Position numbers and translations under genes: made by a program. The notes below the pieces were generated by a model. The model had not been told where the DNA came from. It did not search any database and worked only from the letters and a program-made list of their open reading frames with translations. Shown one piece after another: positions 53,205 to 61,022 of a stretch of 64,000 nt of DNA. This DNA comes from Actinomycetota bacterium (lineage in GTDB: Bacteria > Actinomycetota > Actinomycetes > Streptosporangiales > Streptosporangiaceae). Location: assembly GCA_021324595.1 (NCBI GenBank), contig JAJPIV010000024.1:1-64000 (forward strand). The letters run 5' to 3'. Numbering within the stretch: position 1 is the stretch's first letter; every line of letters begins with the position of its first letter.

Positions 53205-54913
53205 TGACGCGCTTCATCGACGACGGCGCGCGCGCCGAGCTGGAGCCGGCGCTGGGCGCGCTGGCCCGCCCGGTGCGGCTGGTCATGTTCACCCAGGAGC
53301 ATGCCTGCGGCCCGTGCCGCGAGCAGCGCCAGCTGCTGGAGGAGCTCGCCGGGCTGTCCGGCAGGATCACGCTCGAGGTGCACGACCTGCTGGCCGATGC
53401 CGCCCTGGCCCGCTCCTACCGGGTCAGCCGGGTTCCCGTCACCGCCGTCGTCGCGGACCAGGACCCGGGGATCCGGTTCGTGGGCGTCACGCTGGGCTAC
53501 GAGTTCGGCTCGCTGATCCAGGCGATCACCATGGTGGCCTCGGGCGACAGCGGCCTGGAGCCGGAGCTGGAGCGCTGGGCGAGCCTGATCACCGAGCCGC
53601 TGCACCTGGAGGTCATGGTCACCCTCACCTGCCCCTACTGCCCGCGGATGGTGCACCTGGCCCATCAGCTGGCGATCGCGAACCCGCTGATCTTCTCCGA
53701 GATGGTCGACGCGGCCGAGTTCCCGGACCTGGCCCAGCGCTACCGGGTGTCCGGGGTGCCCCGCACGGTCATCAACGAGCGGCCGGCGTTCGAAGGGGCG
53801 CTGCCGGCCGCGGACGCGATCCTGGAGATCCTCAAGGCCGCCAGCCCGGGGGCCTACGAGCAGGTGGACGCGCAGCTGCGCGCCGCCCGGGGCGAGCGGA
53901 AGGTCCAGCCGCTGGATCCCAGTCACCGCTACGACGTGCTGATCGTCGGGGCGGGCCCGGCGGCCCTGTCCGCCGCGATCTACGCGGCCCGCAAGGACCT
54001 CGACGTGGCGCTCATCGGCGATCACCCGGGCGGGCAGATCACCGACACGGCCCTGGTCGAGAACTGGCTGGGCGTCCCGCAGGTCGGCGGGCTCGACCTG
54101 GCGCAGGCGTTCCGCGAGCACGCCGAGCGCCACCGGGTCGCCCAGGCCCTGCATGCCACGGTGACCCGGGTCGACGCCCGCGACGGCGCCTTCGCCGTCA
54201 CGACCGCGGACGGCGCCTCCTACCGCGCCTCCGCCGTGATCTACGCCGCGGGCGCCCGCTACCGCTCGCTGGGCGTCCCGGGCGAGAGCCGGTTCCTCGG
54301 GCACGGCATCTCCTTCTGCGCCACCTGCGACGCGCCGCTGCTCGCGGGCAAGCGAGTCGCGATCGTCGGCGGCGGCAACTCCGCGTTCACCGCGGCCCGT
54401 GACCTGCTGCCGTTCGCCGAGGAGATCCACCTGATCAACATCTTGCCCGGCTGGCAGGCCGACCCGGTGCTGGTCGCCCAGGTCACCACCGATCGCCGGG
54501 TCGCCCTGCACCCGGCCACCGAGGTCCGCGAGTTCCTCGGTGGTGACCGCCTCGAGGGCGTCCGGCTGCGGGCCACCGACGGCGGCGACCGGTTCGACCT
54601 GGCGATCGACGGGGCGTTCCTGGAGATCGGGCTCACCCCCGCGGCCGGGCCGGTCGCCCACCTGCTGGCCCTGACCAGCGCCGGCGAGATCCCGGTCGGC
54701 CGCGACCAGGGCACCGCCGTCCCCGGCCTGTTCGCCGCCGGGGACGTCACCGACGAGCCCGGCAAGCAGATCGTCACCGCAGCCGCCGCAGGCGCCAAGG
54801 CCGCGCTGGCCGTCGACCGCTACCTGCTGAATCACCGCCCCCGGGCCGCGGCGGCCGTGCCGCCCCGGCCCCGCGCGCGGGGCGAGGCCGGCCGGCCAGG
54901 CGCGCGGAGGTGA
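53204..54913 (+). CDS. Two-thioredoxin-fold domain fused to thioredoxin reductase (AhpF-like)
   Basis: A 569-residue fusion. Residues 1-220 are a tandem thioredoxin-fold (protein-disulfide-oxidoreductase/glutaredoxin-like) with active sites CGPC (C35, C38) and CPYC (C143, C146). Residues about 240-550 are thioredoxin reductase: FAD motif VLIVGAGPAALSAAIYAARK, redox CATCD (C372, C375), NADPH motif VAIVGGGNSAF and a C-terminal FAAGDV. AhpF has a similar order but usually with only one of the two N-terminal CxxC sites intact. It passes NADPH electrons to disulfides or peroxiredoxins. RBS AAGGAGGG. Coupled to the acyltransferase gene. Confidence 0.85.
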   Translation: MTRFIDDGARAELEPALGALARPVRLVMFTQEHACGPCREQRQLLEELAGLSGRITLEVHDLLADAALARSYRVSRVPVTAVVADQDPGIRFVGVTLGYEFGSLIQAITMVASGDSGLEPELERWASLITEPLHLEVMVTLTCPYCPRMVHLAHQLAIANPLIFSEMVDAAEFPDLAQRYRVSGVPRTVINERPAFEGALPAADAILEILKAASPGAYEQVDAQLRAARGERKVQPLDPSHRYDVLIVGAGPAALSAAIYAARKDLDVALIGDHPGGQITDTALVENWLGVPQVGGLDLAQAFREHAERHRVAQALHATVTRVDARDGAFAVTTADGASYRASAVIYAAGARYRSLGVPGESRFLGHGISFCATCDAPLLAGKRVAIVGGGNSAFTAARDLLPFAEEIHLINILPGWQADPVLVAQVTTDRRVALHPATEVREFLGGDRLEGVRLRATDGGDRFDLAIDGAFLEIGLTPAAGPVAHLLALTSAGEIPVGRDQGTAVPGLFAAGDVTDEPGKQIVTAAAAGAKAALAVDRYLLNHRPRAAAAVPPRPRARGEAGRPGARR

Positions 54914-54992
54914 CCTTGGGCACTACCGCCGGGCGTGGGCCGGGGCGGAGGATGAGCGGGTCGGAACGAGAATGCGAAGTGCGGGGGATGCG

Positions 54993-56036
54993 ATGCGCGC
55001 CTACCAGATGACCGGGTGGCAGCGGCCACCGGAGTTCCGCGAGGTCGAGGTTCCCGAGCCGGGGCCAGGCCAGGTGCTGATCAAGGTGGCCGGGGCCGGC
55101 GCGTGCCACTCCGACCTGCACCTGATGGAGTGGCCCGAGGGAGCGTTCAACTTCCCGCTGCCGTTCACGCTCGGCCACGAGAACACCGGCTGGGTGGAGC
55201 GGCTCGGCGCGGGGGTGACCGGCCTGGAGCCCGGGGAGCCGGTCGCGGTGTACGGGCCGTGGGGCTGCGGCCGCTGCCGTGCCTGCCGGCTGTCACGGGA
55301 GAACTTCTGCGAGAACGCCGCCGAGCTCGGCGCGATGGGCGGCGGCCTGGGCCGCGACGGCGGCTTCGCCCCCTACATGCTGATCCCCGCCGCCCGGCTG
55401 CTGGTGCCGCTCGGGGACCTGGACCCGGTCGAGGCGGCACCGCTGACCGACGCGGGGCTCACCCCGTACCACGCGATCAAGCGCAACCTGCGCCGGCTCG
55501 TGCCCGGGACGTCGGTCGCGGTGATCGGCGCCGGAGGGCTGGGGCACATGGCGGTGCAGATCGCGCGGGCGATCAGCGGCGCGCAGGTGATCGCCGTCGA
55601 CATCGACGACGCCAAGCTGGCGCTGGCGCGGGAGGTCGGCGCCGACCACGCGGTGCTGTCCGGGCCGGATGCCGCAGCCGCGATCCGTGACCTCACCCGC
55701 GGGCGCGGCGTCATGGTCGTCCTCGACTTCGTCGGCACCGAGGCGACCATGGCGCTCGGGGCCGCCGTGGTCCGCCCGGAGGGGGAGGTGACCGTCGTCG
55801 GCCTGGCCGGCGGCACGCTCGGCTTCCGCTTCGGCGCCATGCCCTTCGACAGCGCGATCACCGTCCCGTACTGGGGCAGCGCGGTGGAGCTGATGGAGGT
55901 CCTCGACCTGGCCCGTGCCGGGCGGATCCGGGCGCGCGTGGAGCGGTTCCCGCTCAGCCAGGTCGCTGACGCCTACGCCCGGCTCCGCGAGGGCAAGATC
56001 GACGGCCGGGCCGTCATCACCCCGCAGGTGCCCTGA
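54993..56036 (+). CDS. Zinc-dependent NAD(P) alcohol dehydrogenase (MDR)
   Basis: A 347-residue medium-chain dehydrogenase. Catalytic zinc ligands lie in GACHSDLH and GHENTG, structural zinc in CGRCRACRLSRENFC (four cysteines, about residues 91-105), and the Rossmann motif in VIGAGGLGHMAVQIARA. The acidic residue after the second strand (VDIDDAK) favours NAD. It oxidises alcohols or related carbonyl compounds. The ATG at 54993 sits just after a GGGGGA; an earlier ATG at 54972 would add seven residues. It ends in the tandem hairpin repeat. Confidence 0.88.
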   Translation: MRAYQMTGWQRPPEFREVEVPEPGPGQVLIKVAGAGACHSDLHLMEWPEGAFNFPLPFTLGHENTGWVERLGAGVTGLEPGEPVAVYGPWGCGRCRACRLSRENFCENAAELGAMGGGLGRDGGFAPYMLIPAARLLVPLGDLDPVEAAPLTDAGLTPYHAIKRNLRRLVPGTSVAVIGAGGLGHMAVQIARAISGAQVIAVDIDDAKLALAREVGADHAVLSGPDAAAAIRDLTRGRGVMVVLDFVGTEATMALGAAVVRPEGEVTVVGLAGGTLGFRFGAMPFDSAITVPYWGSAVELMEVLDLARAGRIRARVERFPLSQVADAYARLREGKIDGRAVITPQVP

Positions 56037-56060
56037 CCGCCGATCCGTGCCCGCCAGGGC

Positions 56061-56160
56061 GAGGCCGGTCCGCGCCCGGCGGCGCGGGAACCCGGGCGAG
56101 GCCGGTCCGCGCCCGGCGGCGCGGGAACCCGGGCGAGGCCGGTCCGCGCCCGGCGCGGGA
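56061..56160. repeat. 37-bp tandem repeat of hairpin units between convergent genes
   Basis: Two exact 37-bp copies (56061-56097, 56098-56134) and a shortened third (56135 to about 56160) lie in the 141-bp gap between the convergent alcohol dehydrogenase and nrdJ genes. Each full unit contains the hairpin CCGCGCC-CGGC-GGCGCGG. They probably act as a stacked bidirectional terminator. Confidence 0.75.
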
Positions 56161-56177
56161 GCCGGAACGCGCGGGGG

Positions 56178-58340
56178 TCAGAACTCGCAGGCGTGCGCGC
56201 CGCAGCCGCCGCTGTAGGCGCCGCGGATCCGCACCGCGGCGCCGGCGCCCGCTCCCGGGTCGTCCGCGACGGTGAGGACCTGGCCGGGGCGGGAGCCGTA
56301 GCGGTAGACGGTGATGCCCTTCACCCCGGCGCGCCAGGCCGCGAGGTAGATCCCCTGCACGTCGCCCGGGGTGGCGCTGGCGGGCAGGTTGATGGTCTTG
56401 GCCACGGCCGCGTCCACGTGCCGCTGCGCGGCGGCCTGCATGCGCAGGTGCCACCGCGGCGCGATGTCCAGCGCGGTCACGAACGCCGCGCGCACGTCCG
56501 CGGGGACGCCTGGGACCTGCCGCGCGCTGCCGGTACGGGAGATCTCGGCCATCAGTGCCGCCGAGTAGAACCCCCGGTCCCGCGCCAGGCGCTCGAACCG
56601 CGGGTTCGCCTCGGTGATCTGGCGGCCGAGGATGTGCCGGGTGTAGGCGAGCGCGAACATCGGCTCGATCCCCGAGGTGGTGCCGGCGATCAGCGAGATC
56701 GTGCCGGTGGGGGCGACCGACGTCAGCTGGGCGTTGCGCAGCGGCCCGATGCCGCGGCCGGGATAGATGCTGCGCTCGTACAGCGGGAACGGGCCGCGCT
56801 CGGCGGCAAGGGCCGCCGAGGCGCGGCGAGCCTCCTGCCTGATCACCCGGAAGACCCGGCCGGCCAGGGCGATCGCCGCCGGGGAATCGTACGGGATGCC
56901 CAGCGCGGCCAGCATCTCGGCGAGCCCCATCACCCCGAGGCCCACCTTGCGCGCCGCCCTGGCCGGGCCCTCCAGCTCGGGCACCGGGTAGCGGCTGACC
57001 TCGATCACGTCGTCGAGGAACCGGACCGCCAGCGCCACCGCCGGGCGCAGGCGGGCGAAGTCCACCCGCCGGCCGGTGATGAAGCGGGCCAGGTTCAGCG
57101 AGCCCAGGTCGCATGACTCATACGGCCGCAGCGGCACCTCCCCGCAGGGGTTGGTGGCCTCGATCCGCCCCAGCGAGGGAAGCGGGTTCGCGGCATTGAT
57201 GCGGTCGGTGAACAGCAGGCCGGGATCCCCGCCCGCCCAGGCGGCCTCGCAGATCGCCTCGAACAGCCCGGCCGCCGCCACCTGGCCCGCGACCCGGCCG
57301 GTGCGGGGGTTAACCAGGCGATGGCGGCCGCCCGTGGCCACCGCCCGCATGAACCGGCCGGTGACGGCGACCGACAGGTTGAAGTGCTCCAGGCCCCCGT
57401 CGCGCTTGGCCGCGATGAACTCGGCGATGTCCGGGTGGGAGACGTCGAGCACGGCCATGGACGCGCCGCGGCGCCGCCCGCCCTGGGCCAGCACCGCGGC
57501 GGCGGTGTCGAACACGGCCAGGAACGACACCGGGCCGCTGGCCGTCCCCCTGGTGCTCGCCACCAGGTCGCCCTTCGGCCGCAGGTGCGAGAACGCGTAA
57601 CCGGTGCCGCCCCCGGCCTGGTGCAGCAGCGCCGCATCGCCCAGCGCGCGGAAGATCGAGCCCAGCGAGTCCTCGACCGGCAGCACGACGCAGCCGGACA
57701 GCAGCCCCAGGCTGGTGCCGGCGTTCATCAGCGCGGGGGAGTTCGGCAGGAACTCCAGCCGCCGCATGAGCCCCGCGAACGCCTCCGCCCAGCGTCCCGC
57801 CGACCCGGGGCGCCAGGTGTCCTCCGCCGCCGCCACGAACGCGGCGGCCCGGTCCATCATCTCCCCGGTCGACTCGGTCACCCGCCCGCGCGAGTCCCGC
57901 AGCAGGTACCGCTCCCTCAGGACCGCTGCCGCGCCGAGGCTGAGCTTGAGCTCGTCCCGGATCCCGAGCTGCCGCTTGGCCTCGCGCAGGTCTGCCCGCT
58001 GCCGGCGGTAGCCGGCGAAGGCGCGGGCCACTCCCGCCAGGCCGAGCGACGCCAGCGCCCGCTCGACGGCGTCCTGGACATCCTCCACCCCCGGCGCCCG
58101 GCGGCCGAACTCCGCCGCCAGCGCGGCGCCCGCCAGGGAGGCCACCTGGGCGGCCAGCGCCGGGTCGCGGAGCCCGGCCTCGCGGCCGGCCCGGGCGACC
58201 GCCGCCTCGATCCGGGCCGCGTCGAACGGAGCGGTCGTCCCGTCCCGGCGGCGCACCCGCCGGGGGGCGGGCGAGGGCGCCGCGCGAGCGCGGCGCCCCG
58301 CCCTGGCCGCGGCTGGCCGGCGCATCGTCGCAGCCGCCAC
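56178..58340 (-). CDS. nrdJ: Adenosylcobalamin-dependent ribonucleotide reductase (class II)
   Basis: A 720-residue class II RNR that makes deoxyribonucleotides using B12. A basic N-terminal tail (1-30) precedes an ATP-cone-like segment (about 28-115). The barrel follows with FLPNSPALMNAG, LSGCVVLPVEDS (first active-site cysteine), the GGGTGYAFSHLRP loop, GGRRRGASMA, NPCGEVPLRPYESCDLGSLNL (the central NPCGE with cysteine and glutamate) and APTGTISLIAG. The C-terminus ends CGAHACEF, the shuttle cysteine pair. It lies 67 bases after cobS in the same direction, so B12 synthesis and use are in one gene row. Confidence 0.93.
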   Translation of the reverse strand: MAAATMRRPAAARAGRRARAAPSPAPRRVRRRDGTTAPFDAARIEAAVARAGREAGLRDPALAAQVASLAGAALAAEFGRRAPGVEDVQDAVERALASLGLAGVARAFAGYRRQRADLREAKRQLGIRDELKLSLGAAAVLRERYLLRDSRGRVTESTGEMMDRAAAFVAAAEDTWRPGSAGRWAEAFAGLMRRLEFLPNSPALMNAGTSLGLLSGCVVLPVEDSLGSIFRALGDAALLHQAGGGTGYAFSHLRPKGDLVASTRGTASGPVSFLAVFDTAAAVLAQGGRRRGASMAVLDVSHPDIAEFIAAKRDGGLEHFNLSVAVTGRFMRAVATGGRHRLVNPRTGRVAGQVAAAGLFEAICEAAWAGGDPGLLFTDRINAANPLPSLGRIEATNPCGEVPLRPYESCDLGSLNLARFITGRRVDFARLRPAVALAVRFLDDVIEVSRYPVPELEGPARAARKVGLGVMGLAEMLAALGIPYDSPAAIALAGRVFRVIRQEARRASAALAAERGPFPLYERSIYPGRGIGPLRNAQLTSVAPTGTISLIAGTTSGIEPMFALAYTRHILGRQITEANPRFERLARDRGFYSAALMAEISRTGSARQVPGVPADVRAAFVTALDIAPRWHLRMQAAAQRHVDAAVAKTINLPASATPGDVQGIYLAAWRAGVKGITVYRYGSRPGQVLTVADDPGAGAGAAVRIRGAYSGGCGAHACEF

Positions 58341-58407
58341 GACCGGTAGATTCCCCGGCGCGGGGTGACCGGAACCGCCCGCCCCGGTCCCGGCGCCGCC
58401 GCGCGGG

Positions 58408-59199
58408 TCAGCCAGACACGGCCAGCACGATCAGCGTGACGGCGGCCGCGACCTCGATCATCGCCCCGAAGACGTCACCGGTCACGCCGCCGAGCTTGCG
58501 CCGGGCCGCCCGCCCCAGCACCGCCGCCGCCAGCAGGCCGGCGGCCGCCGCCGCGGCGGCGCGCGCGGCCAGCGCTGGCCCGCCGGCCAGCCACCCCGCC
58601 GCGGTGACCGCCACCAGCAGCGCGGACCCGGCGGCCGCGCGGGCTGGCGTCGTCGTCGTCGTCCCGGTCACCAGCGCGCCGAACCCGTCCGGGCGCGCGG
58701 CGGCCGCGCCGGGGCCGGTTGCCGCCACCACCGCGACCCGGCCGGTCACCGCGGCCGCGGCCAGCGCCGCCGCGCCGGCCGGCCCGGGCAGGACGGCCAG
58801 CGAGGTCACCTGCAGCAGCAGGACCAGCAGGAGCGCCGCCGCGCCCATCGGGCCGACGTCCCCCCGGCGCATGATGGCCAGCGCCTCCTCGCGCGGCCGG
58901 CGGCTGGCGAGCCCGTCCGCGGTGTCCGCGAGCCCGTCCAGGTGCAACCCGCCGGTGAGCACGGCCAGCACCGCGATGGCCGCCGTCGCGGCCAGCAGCC
59001 TGCGGGGGCCCGATGCACCCGCGGCCTCGATGGCGAGCAGGCTCGCCGCGGCCGGGAGCGCCAGCAGCAGGCCAACCGCGGGCAGCCAGAGCACCGCGCG
59101 GGCGGCCGTCGCGCCGTCCAGGTCGGTGGCCGGCACCGGAATGATCGTGAACATGGCCACCGCGGCCCGCCAGGCCCGGCGTTCCCGCTCCCGGCTCAC
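58408..59199 (-). CDS. cobS: Adenosylcobinamide-GDP ribazoletransferase (cobalamin synthase)
   Basis: A 263-residue membrane protein of the CobS family. It joins the activated corrin to alpha-ribazole in the cytoplasmic membrane. Landmarks are FTIIPVP near the start, GGLHLDGLADTADGLAS with the metal-binding acidic residues, IMRRGDVGPMGAAALLLVLL and the C-terminal LGGVTGDVFGA. The GTG at 59199 overlaps the preceding stop as GTGA. Very Ala-rich, seven or so helices. Confidence 0.92.
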   Translation of the reverse strand: MSRERERRAWRAAVAMFTIIPVPATDLDGATAARAVLWLPAVGLLLALPAAASLLAIEAAGASGPRRLLAATAAIAVLAVLTGGLHLDGLADTADGLASRRPREEALAIMRRGDVGPMGAAALLLVLLLQVTSLAVLPGPAGAAALAAAAVTGRVAVVAATGPGAAAARPDGFGALVTGTTTTTPARAAAGSALLVAVTAAGWLAGGPALAARAAAAAAAGLLAAAVLGRAARRKLGGVTGDVFGAMIEVAAAVTLIVLAVSG

Positions 59200-61022
59200 C
59201 GCAGCCGCTGGGGTATGCCGGCGACGCACAGCCACACCTCGTCGCATTCGCCGGCGATGCGGGCGTTGAGCTCGCCCAGCCGATCGCGGAAGAGGCGGGC
59301 CGAGCCGGCGGCCGGTATGATCCCCGACCCGACCTCACTGGTCACCGCGACCACGGTCCGGCTGCTCGCCCGCCACGCATCGAGCAGGGCGTCGATGCGG
59401 GCTGCCAGTTCCCTCCCGGCGCCCGGGTTGCCGTCCCACGCGGCGCAGTCGTCCATCACCCGGGCCAGCCAGGCGGACAGGCAGTCGATCAGGACCGGGG
59501 CCGGGTCGGCGGCGGCCAGGACCGCGGTCAGGTCCGCGGTCTCGGTGGTCCGCCAGTGCCGCGGGCGGCGCGCCCGGTGCAGCGCGACGCGCGACGCCCA
59601 CTCGGGGTCGCCCGGCCCGGGCGCCTGCCCGGTGGCGACGTACTCGACCGCCTCGTGGCCGGCCAGGAGGCTCTCGGCGACAGCGGACTTGCCGGACCGG
59701 GCTCCGCCGAGCACGAGGATCCTCCGCGGCGGGCTGGAGGCGCGGTCCGGCCCGCGCGGGACGGGCCTGCTGGCGGCCCCGGCCGCGCCGTACCGGGCCA
59801 CCTCCCCGATCACGACGACCGCAGGGCTGGTGAGGCCGTGGTCGCGCATGGCGCCAGCCAGCCCGGCCAGCGGCGCGGTGACGGCGCGCTGGCCGGGGGT
59901 GCAGCCGTCGCTGACGACGGCGGCAGGGGTGCCGGCGGGCATGCCGCCGGCGATCAGCGCGTCCGCTATCTCCGCCAGGTGCTCGGCCGCCATCAGCAGG
60001 ACCAGCGTCAGCCCGGCGCGGGCCAGCGCCGCCCAGTCGACGGTGCCGCGCGGATCGGACGGGCCCGCGTGCCCCGACACCACCGCGAAGCCCCGGCTCA
60101 GGCCGCGATGGGTGACCGGGATGCCTGCGGCCGCCGGAACCGCGACCGCGCTGGTCACGCCGGGCACGATCTCGACCGGCACCCCGGCGGCCCGGCAGGC
60201 CTCAGCTTCCTCCATGCCCCGGCCGAATACGAACGGGTCGCCTCCCTTCAGCCGGACCACCGCCCGGCCGGCCCGGGCATGCTCCACCAGCGCCGCGTTG
60301 ATGGCGTCCTGCCGCGCCGACGGGCCGCCCGGTACCTTCGCCGCGTCGATCAGCAGCACCCCCGGCGGCAGGCAGGCCACCAGCTCACCGGGCGCGAGCC
60401 GGTCCGCAACGACGACGTCGGCCTCCCGCAGGCGCTGACGGCCCGCGACGGTGATGAGGTCCGGGTCGCCTGGCCCGGCGCCGACGATCGACACCCGCCC
60501 GCCGCGGCCGGAGGCGGCGCGGGCCACGCCGCCGCGGGCGGCCGCCACGGCATCCACGCACAGGTCGCGCAGCGCGGCGGCCCGCCGGGGATCGCGGCCG
60601 GTGGTGACGGCGATCGTCGCTCCCCTCACCCGCCCGACCGCTGGCGTCCAGGCCGCCGACGCGCTGGCGTCATCGGCCCGGACGCACCATACCCGCATCC
60701 GCTCGGCATCGGCGGCCACGGCGGCGTTGACGGCAGGCTGGCTGGTGCAGGCCACGACGAGCCAGGCACCCTCCAGGTCGGCCGCCTGGTAGCAGCCCCG
60801 GCGCACGCCGATGAGCCCGCGGGCCGCCTGATCCGCCAGCGAGGGACTGAGATCCGGCGCCACCACCAGGATCCTCGCGCGGGCCGCCCGCAGGCCCGCC
60901 ACCCGCCGCACCGCCACCGCTCCGCCGCCCACCACGACGGCCAGCCGGCCGTCCATGCGCAGGCTCAGCGGGTAGGCGGGCGCGCCGGGCCCGCCCGGCG
61001 CCATCTCGTCAGCCCCTGGCAC
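59196..61022 (-). CDS. Triple fusion: precorrin-2 dehydrogenase, SUMT and CobU
   Basis: A 608-residue fusion of three cobalamin enzymes. Residues about 15-165 form a siroheme-synthase N-terminal domain (LAVVVGGGAVAVRRVAGL NAD-binding fold). Residues about 172-420 are uroporphyrinogen-III C-methyltransferase, with VSIVGAGPGDPDLITVAG and the VPGVTSA motif. Residues about 430-608 are CobU, the cobinamide kinase/guanylyltransferase, with Walker A GGARSGKS and a later PVLIDCLSAWLARV. It would make precorrin-2 and sirohydrochlorin early in the pathway and activate cobinamide late. The GTG at 61022 overlaps the preceding gene by 14 bases; an ATG at 61004 is an alternative. Confidence 0.88.
   Translation of the reverse strand: MPGADEMAPGGPGAPAYPLSLRMDGRLAVVVGGGAVAVRRVAGLRAARARILVVAPDLSPSLADQAARGLIGVRRGCYQAADLEGAWLVVACTSQPAVNAAVAADAERMRVWCVRADDASASAAWTPAVGRVRGATIAVTTGRDPRRAAALRDLCVDAVAAARGGVARAASGRGGRVSIVGAGPGDPDLITVAGRQRLREADVVVADRLAPGELVACLPPGVLLIDAAKVPGGPSARQDAINAALVEHARAGRAVVRLKGGDPFVFGRGMEEAEACRAAGVPVEIVPGVTSAVAVPAAAGIPVTHRGLSRGFAVVSGHAGPSDPRGTVDWAALARAGLTLVLLMAAEHLAEIADALIAGGMPAGTPAAVVSDGCTPGQRAVTAPLAGLAGAMRDHGLTSPAVVVIGEVARYGAAGAASRPVPRGPDRASSPPRRILVLGGARSGKSAVAESLLAGHEAVEYVATGQAPGPGDPEWASRVALHRARRPRHWRTTETADLTAVLAAADPAPVLIDCLSAWLARVMDDCAAWDGNPGAGRELAARIDALLDAWRASSRTVVAVTSEVGSGIIPAAGSARLFRDRLGELNARIAGECDEVWLCVAGIPQRLR

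Noticed and set aside
56061-56160. CRISPR array
   Set aside because: The 37-bp units are directly adjacent with no spacers, and no cas genes are present.
58341-58407. Cobalamin riboswitch before nrdJ
   Set aside because: The 67-base gap is too short for the element and shows no B12-box; any riboswitch would lie upstream beyond the window end.
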